DNA of 64,000 bases from CAVWTN01 sp963757945 (GTDB lineage: Bacteria > Vulcanimicrobiota > Vulcanimicrobiia > Vulcanimicrobiales > Vulcanimicrobiaceae): the NCBI GenBank assembly GCA_963757945.1, contig CAVWTN010000002.1, positions 1,984,001-2,048,000 on the forward strand, in the 5' to 3' direction. The notes beneath the pieces were generated by a model. The model did not search any database and was not told where the DNA came from. It worked only from the letters and a program-made list of their open reading frames with translations. Below are positions 15,588-24,366 of the stretch, one piece after another (position 1 is the first letter of the stretch; every line of letters begins with the position of its first letter). A program made the position numbers and the translations under genes.

Positions 15588-17768
15588 ATGGCGCCCTCCC
15601 AGTTCGATGAGCTGTTCGCTCGTCTCAAGGCGTACGATCCGACGGTCAACGAGCATTGGCTGCGGAGCGTCTATGAGATGGCGGACGCCGCGCACGAGGG
15701 CCAGCGGCGCGCCTCCGGCGAGTCCTATATCGAGCATCCGGTCGCGGTCGCCCGCATCCTCGCGGATATGGAGATGGACCGGGCGACGATCGCCGCGGCG
15801 ATCCTGCACGACGTCGTCGAGGATACCGTCGTCACGAGCGAAGAGGTCGCGGCGCGCTTCGGCCCCGAGATCGCGACGCTGGTCGAGGGCGTCACCAAGC
15901 TGACGCGGATCCCGTACCAATCCAAAGAAGACGCGCAGGTCGAGAACCTGCGCAAGATGTTCATGGCGATGGCCAAGGACATCCGCGTCATCATCATCAA
16001 GCTCGCGGACCGTCTGCACAACATGCGCACGCTCGGCAGCCTGCCGACCGGCAAACAGGAAACGATCGCGCGCGAGACGCTCGAGATCTACGCGCCGATC
16101 GCGCATCGCCTGGGGATCTGGAAGATCAAATGGGATCTGGAAGATCTCGCGCTGCGCTATCTCGATCCGGAAGCCTATCGCGACATCGCCGAGCGCGTCG
16201 CCAAGAAGCGCAACGAACGCGAAGATTCCGTCACGCAAGTCGTCGCTCAAATCAACGAGCGGCTGGCCAAGCTCGGGATCGCAGCCGACGTCACGGGCCG
16301 TCCGAAGCACTTCTATTCGATCTACAATAAGCTCAAGAAGGGCCGCGACTTCTCGACGATCTACGACCTGACGGCGGTGCGCGTCGTCGTCGATACGGTC
16401 AAGGATTGTTACGGGGCGCTCGGGATCGTGCATTCGATCTGGAAGCCGCTTCCGGGCCGCTTCAAAGACTACATCGCGATGCCCAAGCCGAACATGTACC
16501 AGTCGCTGCACACGACGGTCGTCGGACCCTCGGGCGAGCCGCTCGAGATTCAGATTCGCACGCTCGAGATGCACCGCACGAGCGAATACGGGATCGCGGC
16601 CCACTGGCGCTATAAAGAGGGCGGGAAGGCCGACGCGTTCGAGAACAAGCTCACCTGGCTGCGCTCGTTGCTCGAATGGCAAAACGAGATGCGCGATTCG
16701 CGCGCCTTCATGGAGAACCTGAAGCTCGATCTGTTCGAGAATCAGGTTTTCATTTTCTCGCCCAAGGGCGATGTCTACTCGATGCCCAGTTCCGGGACGC
16801 CGCTCGATTTCGCCTATCAAGTCCACACGGACGTCGGCCATCATTGCGTCGGCGCGAAGATCAACGGAAAGATCGTTCCGCTGGATTACCAGCTGCGCAA
16901 CGGCGACATCTGCGAGATCCTGATCAACAAGAGCTCGCGCCCGTCGCTTGACTGGATCTCGATCGTCAAGACCTCCAGCGCCAAGCACAAGATCAAGCAG
17001 TGGTTCCGCAAAGAGAAGAAGGACGAGAACGTGCTGCGCGGCCAGGAAGCGGTCGAGGCCGAACTCGCCAAGCAGCACATGCGCACGGATCTCGGGCGCG
17101 GCGAGATGATCGACAAGGTCGCGCGGCGGATGAATTACGCGAGCTCGACCGATCTGTTCGCGGCGATCGGCTTCGGCGACGCCTCGTCCGTCTCGGTCGT
17201 GGTGCGCATCAAGGACGAGCTCAAGACGAGCAACATCGTCGATCTCTCGGCCGTGCAGCGCGCGGTTCCGGCACGGGTTCGCCGCCCCGGGCGCAACGCC
17301 AGCGGCATTCGCATCGCGGGCGTCGACGACGTGCTGGTGCGCCTCTCGAAGTGTTGTAGCCCCGTGCCGGGCGATCCGATCATGGGTTACGTCACGATCG
17401 GCAAGGGCGTCTCGGTGCACCGCGCCGATTGTCCGAACGTCGGCTACATGTCGGCCTCGCCCGAGCGCATCTTGCAAGCGTCGTGGGCGAACACGGAATC
17501 GTTGACGCACGCCGTCGACGTCGAGCTCGAAGCGCTCGATCGCGCGGGCCTGCTGCAAGACGTGATGGCCGTGTGCGCCGAGTTCAAGACCTCCGCCTCT
17601 TCGGTGACGGCGCGCGTCAAGCGCGACAAGGTCGCGGTGATCAGCCTGACGCTGCAGATCACCGATCTGGATCACCTGCACAAGGTGATCGAAAAGCTGC
17701 GGACCCTGCGCGACGTGCGCTCCGTCTTCCGCGTCACCAAGCGCGAAGCGCACGCCAGCGGCGGCTAG
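15588..17768 (+). CDS. rel: Bifunctional (p)ppGpp synthetase/hydrolase Rel
   Basis: 726 residues with the full long-RSH layout: HD hydrolase domain (~25-180, HDVVEDT and LADRLHNMRTL), synthetase domain (~235-345, GRPKHFYSIYNKLK, YDLTAVRV, MYQSLHTTV), TGS domain (~385-445) and C-terminal ACT domain (~655-720). The synthetase loop reads GRFKDYIA, the RxKD form found in bifunctional Rel/SpoT rather than the ExDD form of RelA. It makes and degrades the stringent-response alarmone. ATG 15588 has a modest GGTGG upstream. Confidence 0.93.
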   Translation: MAPSQFDELFARLKAYDPTVNEHWLRSVYEMADAAHEGQRRASGESYIEHPVAVARILADMEMDRATIAAAILHDVVEDTVVTSEEVAARFGPEIATLVEGVTKLTRIPYQSKEDAQVENLRKMFMAMAKDIRVIIIKLADRLHNMRTLGSLPTGKQETIARETLEIYAPIAHRLGIWKIKWDLEDLALRYLDPEAYRDIAERVAKKRNEREDSVTQVVAQINERLAKLGIAADVTGRPKHFYSIYNKLKKGRDFSTIYDLTAVRVVVDTVKDCYGALGIVHSIWKPLPGRFKDYIAMPKPNMYQSLHTTVVGPSGEPLEIQIRTLEMHRTSEYGIAAHWRYKEGGKADAFENKLTWLRSLLEWQNEMRDSRAFMENLKLDLFENQVFIFSPKGDVYSMPSSGTPLDFAYQVHTDVGHHCVGAKINGKIVPLDYQLRNGDICEILINKSSRPSLDWISIVKTSSAKHKIKQWFRKEKKDENVLRGQEAVEAELAKQHMRTDLGRGEMIDKVARRMNYASSTDLFAAIGFGDASSVSVVVRIKDELKTSNIVDLSAVQRAVPARVRRPGRNASGIRIAGVDDVLVRLSKCCSPVPGDPIMGYVTIGKGVSVHRADCPNVGYMSASPERILQASWANTESLTHAVDVELEALDRAGLLQDVMAVCAEFKTSASSVTARVKRDKVAVISLTLQITDLDHLHKVIEKLRTLRDVRSVFRVTKREAHASGG

Positions 17769-17888
17769 CGCGCCCGGGAGCCTGCCGGAGGGGGCGCCTT
17801 CTTTGGGTGTGCCAGACGGATGGCACTCGGCGAGCGTATGCTTTGGAGGTCATGGAGGCGCTCGCCGGGCCGAACGGGGGCCGGGACC

Positions 17889-17918
17889 TTGTGGGCGATT
17901 TCCGTGGCGTGATATACT
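17889..17918 (+). promoter_or_regulatory. Sigma70-type promoter for the rpsF operon
   Basis: TTGTGG (17889-17894) and TATACT (17913-17918) are separated by 18 bases. Transcription would begin near 17925, giving a leader of about 90 bases before rpsF. Confidence 0.55.
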
Positions 17919-17932
17919 CTGGGGGTTTTGCA

Positions 17933-17993
17933 GGGCGCTTCGGCGCCCGAACCCGCTGCCCGCACGCCGGGCCGTTCGCTCAGCCGAGCGACG
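17933..17993 (+). promoter_or_regulatory. Structured 5' leader of rpsF (three hairpins)
   Basis: GGGCGC-TTCG-GCGCCC (17933-17948) is a perfect UUCG-capped hairpin. It is followed by GCCCG/CGGGC (17958-17972) and CGCTC/GAGCG (17977-17990). S6:S18 leaders that autoregulate rpsF operons are known in many phyla; whether this is one is an inference. Confidence 0.5.
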
Positions 17994-18014
17994 TCCATAG
18001 AGGGAAACGTATCC

Positions 18015-18305
18015 ATGGCCACAGCCTACGAAGTCACGTACATCATCCGCCCGAACCTCGAGGAGACCGAGGTCGACGAGCGCGCCGCCCAGATCGCCGA
18101 GCAGCTCAAGGCCTCCGGCGCCGAGGTCGGCGAGATCGAAAAACTCGGCAAGCGCCGGCTTGCTTATGAGATCGACGATCTGCGCGAAGGCCACTATGTG
18201 GTCATGAAATTCACGAGCAACGCCGCCCAGGCGAAGGAGCTCGAGCGCCAGCTCCGTCTCGACGAGACGGTCTTGCGCGAGCTCTTGATCAAACTCGACG
18301 ACTAG
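18015..18305 (+). CDS. rpsF: Small ribosomal subunit protein bS6
   Basis: 96 residues: TAYEVTYIIRPNLEE, then KLGKRRLAYEIDDLREGHYV, then LRLDETVLRELLIKLDD, the standard bS6 landmarks. It binds bS18 and 16S rRNA in the platform. ATG 18015 has AGAGGG about 12 bases upstream. It is first in rpsF-ssb-rpsR-rplI-lonC-dnaB, all on one strand with short gaps. Confidence 0.95.
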   Translation: MATAYEVTYIIRPNLEETEVDERAAQIAEQLKASGAEVGEIEKLGKRRLAYEIDDLREGHYVVMKFTSNAAQAKELERQLRLDETVLRELLIKLDD

Positions 18306-18331
18306 ACCGTCGTCTTTTCAGGGAGGCATGC

Positions 18332-18760
18332 ATGGCCGGTAGCTACAATCGGATCATTCTCGTCGGAAATCTGACGCGTGATCCTGAGATCCGCTACGTC
18401 AACAACGGATCAGCCGTAACGAAGTTCTCGCTTGCGATCAACCGCCGCAGCAAGCAGGGCGACGAGACGATGTACATCGACGTCGTCGCTTGGGACAAAC
18501 TCGGCGAGATCTGCAACACGTACTTGAAGAAGGGGATGTCCACGCTCGTCGAGGGCGCGCTTTCGATTCGCAAGTACGAAACCAAAGAGGGTGAAAAACG
18601 GACCGCCGTCGAGGTCGTCGCGTCGAACATGCAAATGCTCGACAGCAAGGGCCGCAGCGCGAACGGCGAGGGCGGCGGTTACGAGCGCCCATCCGCACAG
18701 CGCCCGGCAGCGGCGGGCAATTTCGACGAAGAGGAAATCGGCGAAGAGATCCCCTTCTAG
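18332..18760 (+). CDS. ssb: Single-stranded DNA-binding protein
   Basis: 142 residues. OB fold opening with YNRIILVGNLTRDPEIRYV, a Gly/Ser/Pro-rich linker (~110-130) and the acidic tip EEEIGEEIPF, which docks replication and repair partners. It tetramerises on ssDNA. GGAGG precedes ATG 18332. The stop is followed at once by a hairpin series. Confidence 0.95.
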   Translation: MAGSYNRIILVGNLTRDPEIRYVNNGSAVTKFSLAINRRSKQGDETMYIDVVAWDKLGEICNTYLKKGMSTLVEGALSIRKYETKEGEKRTAVEVVASNMQMLDSKGRSANGEGGGYERPSAQRPAAAGNFDEEEIGEEIPF

Positions 18761-18837
18761 CCGGACCCGTGTCCGGTCGTGAAGCGAGCGTCTTGCTCGC
18801 GTCACGTGTGTAGGGCCGGGGGCTATGCCACCCGGCC
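18761..18837 (+). promoter_or_regulatory. Three consecutive hairpins between ssb and rpsR
   Basis: Hairpin 1 CCGGAC-CCGT-GTCCGG (18761-18776) starts directly after the ssb stop. Hairpin 2 GTGA..GCGAGC-GTCTT-GCTCGC..TCAC spans 18779-18805. Hairpin 3 GGCCGGG..CCCGGCC spans 18814-18837 with an inner GGC/GCC. There is no U-tract, so simple termination is unlikely. It may be an rpsR leader, a processing site or an attenuator. Confidence 0.6.
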
Positions 18838-18862
18838 GAATCCACCTACATGAAAGAGAGTC

Positions 18863-19126
18863 ATGGCACCACCAGTCAGCAACAAGAAGCGGGCGGCCGC
18901 GAAAAAAGAGCGCCGTCCCAAGCGCAAAGTCTGCAATTTCTGCGCCGACAAAGGTCAGCCGGAACTGAATTATAAGGATGCGAACCGGCTGCGCAAGTAC
19001 ATCTCGGAGCGCGGGAAGATCCTTCCGCGCCGCATCTCCGGAAACTGCGCGAAGCACCAGCGCATCTTGACGGTCGCCGTCAAGCGCGCGCGCGTCATCG
19101 CTTTCCTGCCCTTCACCTCCGAGTAA
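18863..19126 (+). CDS. rpsR: Small ribosomal subunit protein bS18
   Basis: 87 residues. Basic N-terminus, KVCNFCADKG (zinc-type Cys pair; a later NCAKHQ adds Cys/His), then KLRKYISERGKILPRR-like segment (NRLRKYISERGKILPRRIS) and KRARVIAFLPF. The cysteines mark the zinc-binding (C+) form of bS18. AAAGAG precedes ATG 18863. Confidence 0.95.
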   Translation: MAPPVSNKKRAAAKKERRPKRKVCNFCADKGQPELNYKDANRLRKYISERGKILPRRISGNCAKHQRILTVAVKRARVIAFLPFTSE

Positions 19127-19133
19127 GCGCACG

Positions 19134-19580
19134 ATGAAAGTCATCCTTCTTCAAGACATCAAGGCACTGGGCAAGACCGGCGACGTCGTCGACGTCGCGG
19201 ACGGCTATGCTCGCAATTACCTCGAGCCGCGCAATCTCGCCGTCGAGGCCTCGAGCGGCGCGATGGCGCTCCTCGAACAGCAGCGCCGCGCGAAATCGCG
19301 CCGCGAGGCGGAAGCCGTCGCCGACGCGGAAGCGCTCGCGAAGCTGCTCGAGAGCAAGCCGCTGAACGTCGCTGCGAAGAGCGGCGGAAACGGCCGTCTG
19401 TTCGGGACCGTCACGAACGTGCAGGTCGCCGACGCGATCCATACCGACTACCAAGTGAAGATCGATCGCCACAAGATCGAGCTTCCGGACAACATCAAGT
19501 CGCTCGGGTCGTACCCGGTGCAAGTGCGGCTCGGCAAGAACATCGTCGCGAAAACCACGGTTAAAGTCGTCGCGGGATAA
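19134..19580 (+). CDS. rplI: Large ribosomal subunit protein bL9
   Basis: 148 residues. The N-terminal domain MKVILLQDIKALGKTGDVV...GYARNYLEPRNLAV is the bL9 signature. It is followed by the long connecting helix and the C-terminal domain with GRLFGTVTN. Starts 7 bases after rpsR. Confidence 0.95.
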   Translation: MKVILLQDIKALGKTGDVVDVADGYARNYLEPRNLAVEASSGAMALLEQQRRAKSRREAEAVADAEALAKLLESKPLNVAAKSGGNGRLFGTVTNVQVADAIHTDYQVKIDRHKIELPDNIKSLGSYPVQVRLGKNIVAKTTVKVVAG

Positions 19581-19587
19581 CGCCGGC

Positions 19588-21537
19588 ATGGCGGTGCGGG
19601 CCCAAGAAGCAAACATCGCTCGATTCCGTCGCAAGCACGGCGGAGACGACGGTGTGCGGCGCCATGTCGAAGCTCTCTACGACCTGCTTGCAGCGACGAT
19701 CGGTTCCGATAAGCTCGTCCTGCGCGCCGGGAAGCTGGACGCCCTCAAATTGATGCGCTCGGGACAGTTGCCCGAGCGCCTCTTGGCCTTGCAGCGCCTC
19801 GTCTTCGAGAACCCGACGCTCGACCGGCCGCCCGCGCAAGCGAAATATCGCGACGCGCTGGCGGAGATCGAGGATCGGCTGGCCGATGTGATCGCCCAGC
19901 GCACGGTGGAAGAGAATCTCGAGCGCAGGGTCAACGCGAAGATGACCGAGCGCCACCAGGATTATCTCAAGGAACTGCGGCTCGAAGTGCTGCGCGAAGA
20001 CGGCGGCCCGGAGACGCCGGCGACGCAGGCGAAGCTCGCGGAACTCGTCGCGCTCAACGGGCGCGGCCTCGCAACCTCCGCGCTCGCGCTGCTGCGTCCG
20101 CGCACGCTGGCCGACGTCGTGGGCCAAACTGACGCCATTCGGTCCTTGCTCGCGAAGATCTCTTCGCCGTATCCTCAACACGTGATCCTCTACGGACCGC
20201 CCGGCGTCGGCAAGACGACCGTGGCACGCCTCGCGCTCGAGGTCGCCAAGACGCGCGGATACACGCCGTTCGCCGTGGATGCGCCGTTCGTCGAAGCCAG
20301 CGGCGCGACGCTGCGCTGGGATCCGCGCGAAACGACGAATCCGCTGTTGGGCAGCGTGCACGATCCGATCTATCAGGGCAGCCGTCGCGAGTTCGCCGAG
20401 AGCGGGATCCCCGAGCCCAAGCTCGGCTTGGTCACAAAAGCGCACGGCGGCGTGCTGTTCATCGACGAGATCGGTGAGATGGACGCGCTGCTGCAGACGA
20501 AGCTGCTCAAAGTGCTCGAAGACAAGCGTTTCATGTTCGAATCGTCGTACTTCGACGAGAACGATCCGAGCGTGCCGGAGTACGTTCGGAAGCTCTTCCG
20601 CGAGGGCGCTCCGGCCGATTTCGTGATGATCGGCGCGACGACGCGCGATCCCAGTGAAATCGACGCCGCCGTCCGCTCGCGGTGCGCGGAAGTCTACTTC
20701 GAGCCGCTGACGGAGCCGCAGATTCGCGAGATCGTGATCGGCGCGGCGAAGCGTCTGGGCGCGAAGCTCGCGCGGCGCGTCCCCGATCTGATCGGTTCGT
20801 ACACGATCGAAGGGCGCAAGGCCGTGCAAGTGCTCGCCGACGCGTACGGGCACGCGCTCGACCGGACCGCTCGCGTGGTGACCGGCCGCAAGCTGCCGAC
20901 CCCGACGATCCTCGAAGCCGACGTCGAACTCGTCGCGCAGACGAGCAGGCTCGTGCGTCATACGCCGGTCAAGGGCCGGCGCGCGCGCGAGGTCGGAAAG
21001 ACCTATGGCCTAGGCGTCGCGCAGCACGTCGGCAGCTTGATCGAGATCGAAGCGGTCGCCTTCGCCGCGGCCGCGCGGCGCAAGGGCTCGGTTCGCTTCA
21101 ACGAGACGGCGGGCTCGATGGCCCGCGACAGCGTCTTCAACGCGGCGGCGGTCATTCGCTCGCGCACGGGGATCGATCCGCTCGATTACGATCTGCACAT
21201 CAACATCGTCGGCGGCGGGAACATCGACGGCCCCTCGGCCGGGCTCGCGATCTTTCTCGCGCTGTACTCGGCGCTGACGAAGACGCCGCTGCCGCAGGAT
21301 GTCGCGATCACGGGCGAGGTCTCGATCGGCGGCAAAGTGCGCGCCGTGGGCGGCGTCATCGAGAAGCTCTACGCCGCGCGCCAGGCGGGCATGCGCGCGA
21401 TGCTGCTCCCGCGCGAAAATCGCAGCGAGGTTTCGGCGAGCGCGCTCGGGCTGGAGTTGATCCCGCTCGGGTCGGTCGAGGATGCCTTCGCGGCGCTCGG
21501 GATCGAGCCCGCGCTCAAGCGGCGGCGGACGCGCTGA
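19588..21537 (+). CDS. lonC: LonC-type ATP-dependent serine protease
   Basis: 649 residues. The first ~170 residues are a helical domain without the classical Lon N-domain. The AAA+ module has GPPGVGKTT (~211), GGVLFIDEIGEMD (~287) and ATTRDPSEID. The C-terminal peptidase domain has the catalytic serine in GGGNIDGPSAGLA (~551) and lysine in GGKVRAVGGV (~594). Its size and order fit the LonB/LonC branch known from clostridia, where lonC also lies between rplI and dnaB. It probably degrades unfolded proteins in the cytoplasm. Its TGA overlaps the dnaB ATG. Confidence 0.85.
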   Translation: MAVRAQEANIARFRRKHGGDDGVRRHVEALYDLLAATIGSDKLVLRAGKLDALKLMRSGQLPERLLALQRLVFENPTLDRPPAQAKYRDALAEIEDRLADVIAQRTVEENLERRVNAKMTERHQDYLKELRLEVLREDGGPETPATQAKLAELVALNGRGLATSALALLRPRTLADVVGQTDAIRSLLAKISSPYPQHVILYGPPGVGKTTVARLALEVAKTRGYTPFAVDAPFVEASGATLRWDPRETTNPLLGSVHDPIYQGSRREFAESGIPEPKLGLVTKAHGGVLFIDEIGEMDALLQTKLLKVLEDKRFMFESSYFDENDPSVPEYVRKLFREGAPADFVMIGATTRDPSEIDAAVRSRCAEVYFEPLTEPQIREIVIGAAKRLGAKLARRVPDLIGSYTIEGRKAVQVLADAYGHALDRTARVVTGRKLPTPTILEADVELVAQTSRLVRHTPVKGRRAREVGKTYGLGVAQHVGSLIEIEAVAFAAAARRKGSVRFNETAGSMARDSVFNAAAVIRSRTGIDPLDYDLHINIVGGGNIDGPSAGLAIFLALYSALTKTPLPQDVAITGEVSIGGKVRAVGGVIEKLYAARQAGMRAMLLPRENRSEVSASALGLELIPLGSVEDAFAALGIEPALKRRRTR

Positions 21538-22907
21538 TGGCGCTGACGGCAGATCGCGCCGGGATGGATCGCATCCCGCCGAACAATCTCTCGGCGGAGA
21601 TGGCGGTCCTGGGCTCGATCCTCGTCGATCGCGAGATGATGGCGACCGTCAGCGAGCTCGTCGGCCCCGGGGATTTCTACGCGCTCGTTCACGAGGCGGT
21701 CTATGCCACGCTCGTCGCGCTGTACGATCGCGGCGAGCCGCTCGATAAGATCACGGTCGCCGAGGAGTTGCGCCGCAACGGGCAGCTCGAGAAGATCGGC
21801 GGCGTCGCGTATCTGACGCTGCTGATGGACACGGTGCCGACCGCGGCCTCGGCCGAATACTATGCGAAGATCGTTCGCGAGAAATCGACGCTGCGCGGCC
21901 TGATCCATGCCGGCACGCGCGTCACGCAGCTCGGCTTCGAAGGCGAAGAGGACGTCGACGCCGCGCTCGATCAGAGCGAGCAGATCGTCTACGAGATCGG
22001 CCGGCGGCAGAAGCGCGGCGAGTTCGCTCGCGTCGAGAAGTTGCTCAAGGGAACGTTCGAGCAGATCGATCGCCTCTACCAGAGCCGCGGCAATCGAACG
22101 GGCCTCACGTCGGGGTTTCGCGACATCGACGAATACACGGCGGGCTTCCAGCCTGGCAACTTCGTCATCCTGGCGGCGCGGCCGGCGATGGGCAAGACGT
22201 CGATCGCGCTGAACATGGCGGCCTCGATGGCGCGCGAAGAGCAGAAGCCGGTCGCGGTCTTCTCGCTCGAAATGACGAACGAGGAACTGGTCACGCGCCT
22301 GCTCTGCGCCGAGGCGCGCATCGACGCGCAGCACTTGCGGCGCGGGAACATCAAGGATCACGAGTGGGACAAGATCTCCGAAGGGATGAGCTTGCTCTCG
22401 CGCATGCCGATCTTCATCGACGATTCGGGCTCGGTGACGGTCAGCGAGATCCGCAGCCGCTGCCGGCGCCTGCAAGCCGCCGACGGCCTGGCGGCGGTCA
22501 TCATCGATTACTTGCAGCTCGTGCGTCCGACCTCGGCCACGCGGTCGCAAAACCGCAACGAGGAGCTCTCGGACATCTGCCGCACGCTCAAGGCGACCGC
22601 GAAAGATCTCGCGATCCCGATCATCGCGCTCGCGCAGCTCAATCGCGCCGTCGAATCGCGCAACGATAAGCGCCCGATGCTCTCCGACTTACGCGATTCC
22701 GGTTCGATCGAACAGGAAGCCGACATGGTCGCGTTCCTGTATCGCGACGCCTATTACAACCCGGAGAGTTCGCCCGAACCGGACCTCACCGAGTTCATCA
22801 TCGCCAAGCAACGCAACGGCCCGACCGGAACGGTCAAGCTGCGCTTCCTCAAAGAGCACACGCTGTTCGTGCCGTACGGCGACGCGTCACACTTCAGCGG
22901 ACCCTAA
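21537..22907 (+). CDS. dnaB: Replicative DNA helicase DnaB
   Basis: 456 residues. N-terminal DnaG-interacting domain (IPPNNLSAEMAVLGSILVD), linker, and RecA-like motor with Walker A AARPAMGKTS (~216), AVIIDYLQLV and ALAQLNRAVE. There is no intein or extra domain. ATG 21537 overlaps the lonC stop (TGATG); ATG 21564 (MDRIPPNN) is an alternative. Hexameric 5'-3' helicase at the fork. Confidence 0.95.
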   Translation: MALTADRAGMDRIPPNNLSAEMAVLGSILVDREMMATVSELVGPGDFYALVHEAVYATLVALYDRGEPLDKITVAEELRRNGQLEKIGGVAYLTLLMDTVPTAASAEYYAKIVREKSTLRGLIHAGTRVTQLGFEGEEDVDAALDQSEQIVYEIGRRQKRGEFARVEKLLKGTFEQIDRLYQSRGNRTGLTSGFRDIDEYTAGFQPGNFVILAARPAMGKTSIALNMAASMAREEQKPVAVFSLEMTNEELVTRLLCAEARIDAQHLRRGNIKDHEWDKISEGMSLLSRMPIFIDDSGSVTVSEIRSRCRRLQAADGLAAVIIDYLQLVRPTSATRSQNRNEELSDICRTLKATAKDLAIPIIALAQLNRAVESRNDKRPMLSDLRDSGSIEQEADMVAFLYRDAYYNPESSPEPDLTEFIIAKQRNGPTGTVKLRFLKEHTLFVPYGDASHFSGP

Positions 22908-22926
22908 GAGCGGGGCGCTCGCCGGT

Positions 22927-23472
22927 CTAAGCCTCCGCGACCTCGTGCACCTCGGGATCGCCGATGCCCTGGTGCAAGTACGCGCGCGAGAGTTCCACGT
23001 ATTCGACGCTGGCGTGATCGACCCAATGGCTCGCAACGCCGTCGAGCGGCTTCTTGACCTGCGCGGGGACGCCCGCCGCGACCACTTCCGCGGGGATCTG
23101 CGCGTTCTGCGACACGACGCTGCCCGCGCCGATCAGCGAGCGGCGGCCGATGCGCGCCCCGTTGAGGATGACGGCGTTGCTGCCGATCAGCGCGCCGTCC
23201 TCGATCACGCAGTCTTCCATACAGGCGCAATGTCCGATCGTCACGTCGTCGCCGAGGACCGTCTGCGAGCCTTCGCTGACGTGCAGCACCGCGTTGTCTT
23301 GCACGCTCGTGCGCGCGCCGATGCGGATCGGCCCGTTGTCGGCGCGAATGACCGTTCCGAACCAGACGCTCGAATGTTCGCCGATTTCCACGTCGCCGAT
23401 CAGGACGGCGTTCGGGGCGACGAAGGCCGTCGGATGGACCTTCGGAACTTTCCCGCGGTACTCGATGAACAT
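22927..23472 (-). CDS. Gamma-class carbonic anhydrase-like hexapeptide protein, one zinc ligand changed
   Basis: 181 residues of left-handed beta-helix repeats (GEHSSVWFGTVIRADNGPI, then IRIGARTSVQDNAVLH) with a C-terminal helix. Trimers of this family bind zinc with three histidines. The first (NAVLH) and second (TIGH) are present, but the third, in the usual GHGAVLHG, is replaced: GHCACMEDC has Glu at that place. Catalysis may be lost or use another ligand. ATG 23472 has GAGGAG 6 bases upstream. Stand-alone gene convergent with dnaB. Confidence 0.75.
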   Translation of the reverse strand: MFIEYRGKVPKVHPTAFVAPNAVLIGDVEIGEHSSVWFGTVIRADNGPIRIGARTSVQDNAVLHVSEGSQTVLGDDVTIGHCACMEDCVIEDGALIGSNAVILNGARIGRRSLIGAGSVVSQNAQIPAEVVAAGVPAQVKKPLDGVASHWVDHASVEYVELSRAYLHQGIGDPEVHEVAEA

Positions 23473-23556
23473 GGCGGCTCCTCGGCGAAAGCAAGTTTCG
23501 AGCCCGTCTAAGCCGGCCTCCCAGAGCCACTTTCTGCCCGATGCCGGAGGTCCCTC

Positions 23557-23814
23557 GTGAGCGCACATCGTCACCAAACGGCACTCCGCGGCGTGCAGGC
23601 GACGCCGCGGCCCGAGCCGGGCAACCCCCTCTACTCGGCCGTGAACTACGCGTATGCGGGCGTGACCGGCCACGTGCACGAGGTCGTCACGATCGGCGGG
23701 CGCCGGCTTGCTAAGGTGGGCTTCGACGATCGCAAGATCGTGTATTACCTGTTGGAAGATCTGCAACTCGAAGAGCGCGCGGAGCGCAGGACGTTTCACG
23801 ACGCCGAGGCGTGA
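23557..23814 (+). CDS. Small hypothetical protein
   Basis: 85 residues from GTG 23557 with GGAGG at a 7-base spacing. The core SAVNYAYAGVTGHVHEVVTI, followed by a beta-rich stretch and an acidic tail, suggests a small SH3-like or beta-barrel fold. No family recognised. Divergent from the hexapeptide gene. Confidence 0.6.
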   Translation: MSAHRHQTALRGVQATPRPEPGNPLYSAVNYAYAGVTGHVHEVVTIGGRRLAKVGFDDRKIVYYLLEDLQLEERAERRTFHDAEA

Positions 23815-24048
23815 ACCCGGTTCGGCCCGCAGCTCCGGGCTGCTGCGCCGCGAACTGCGGCAGCCCCCTCACGGGGCCCGCGGGCACGGCATTCCAGCCG
23901 AGATTTCCGTCGACGAAGAATGCTAAGACGATGAACGCGAGGCGCAGGACCACGCTCGCCATGCTGCGGCACGCAGGTTAAGCGCGGGCTATTCCAGCGT
24001 TATTTTCGGCTTATGCCGAATTAAGAGCGGCGGGGATCGGGGCCGTTT
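23815..24048. other. Intergenic stretch without clear content
   Basis: 234 bases. Holds short GC-rich inverted segments (GCAGCTCCGGGCTGC region) but no convincing gene, promoter or terminator. Confidence 0.4.
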
Positions 24049-24366
24049 CTAGAGATAGCGGTGCCAGAGGTCGACGCCGAGATCGGTTTCCACGCGCCGC
24101 AAGCCGCAGTGCTGGACCAGCGTCGCGAAGTGCTCGTTCTCGGTCAATGAGTAAGCGACCAGCTCGCTCACGCCCCGCTCCCGCAGTCCGGAGATCAGGC
24201 GCTCGAGCAAGGCACGCCCGACGCCGTGGCGGCGGCTCTCGGGAACGACGATGATCGCAAGTTCCGCGCGGGTGCCTTCGGTCGTTGCATGGATGATGCC
24301 GACGACCTCGGTGCCTTCCTCAGCGACGTACGCGACCGTTTCCGGTCCGCCGAGGTACTTGGTCAA
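24049..24366 (-). CDS. GNAT acetyltransferase without a canonical start for its full domain
   Basis: From TTG 24366 the product has 105 residues and carries the acetyl-CoA loop ESRRHGVGRALLERL. Homologous sequence continues upstream in frame (SIREATPADRDAYRVILD, DRYYRFLHGVNVV) to about 24480, where the GNAT fold should begin. Between the upstream in-frame TAG and 24366 there is no ATG, GTG or TTG; ATA 24495, or CTG within the domain, would be the only options, and AAAGGAG lies at 24484-24492. Either a rare start codon, a small sequencing error, or a truncated gene. Confidence 0.6.
   Translation of the reverse strand: MTKYLGGPETVAYVAEEGTEVVGIIHATTEGTRAELAIIVVPESRRHGVGRALLERLISGLRERGVSELVAYSLTENEHFATLVQHCGLRRVETDLGVDLWHRYL

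Noticed and set aside
15516..17753. Long open frame antisense to rel
   Set aside because: Same GC-bias effect; rel is certain on the + strand and the antisense protein has no recognisable fold.
23711..23962. 83-residue minus-strand frame with a hydrophobic start
   Set aside because: No ribosome site, Arg/Pro-rich remainder, and it overlaps a better-supported gene on the + strand.
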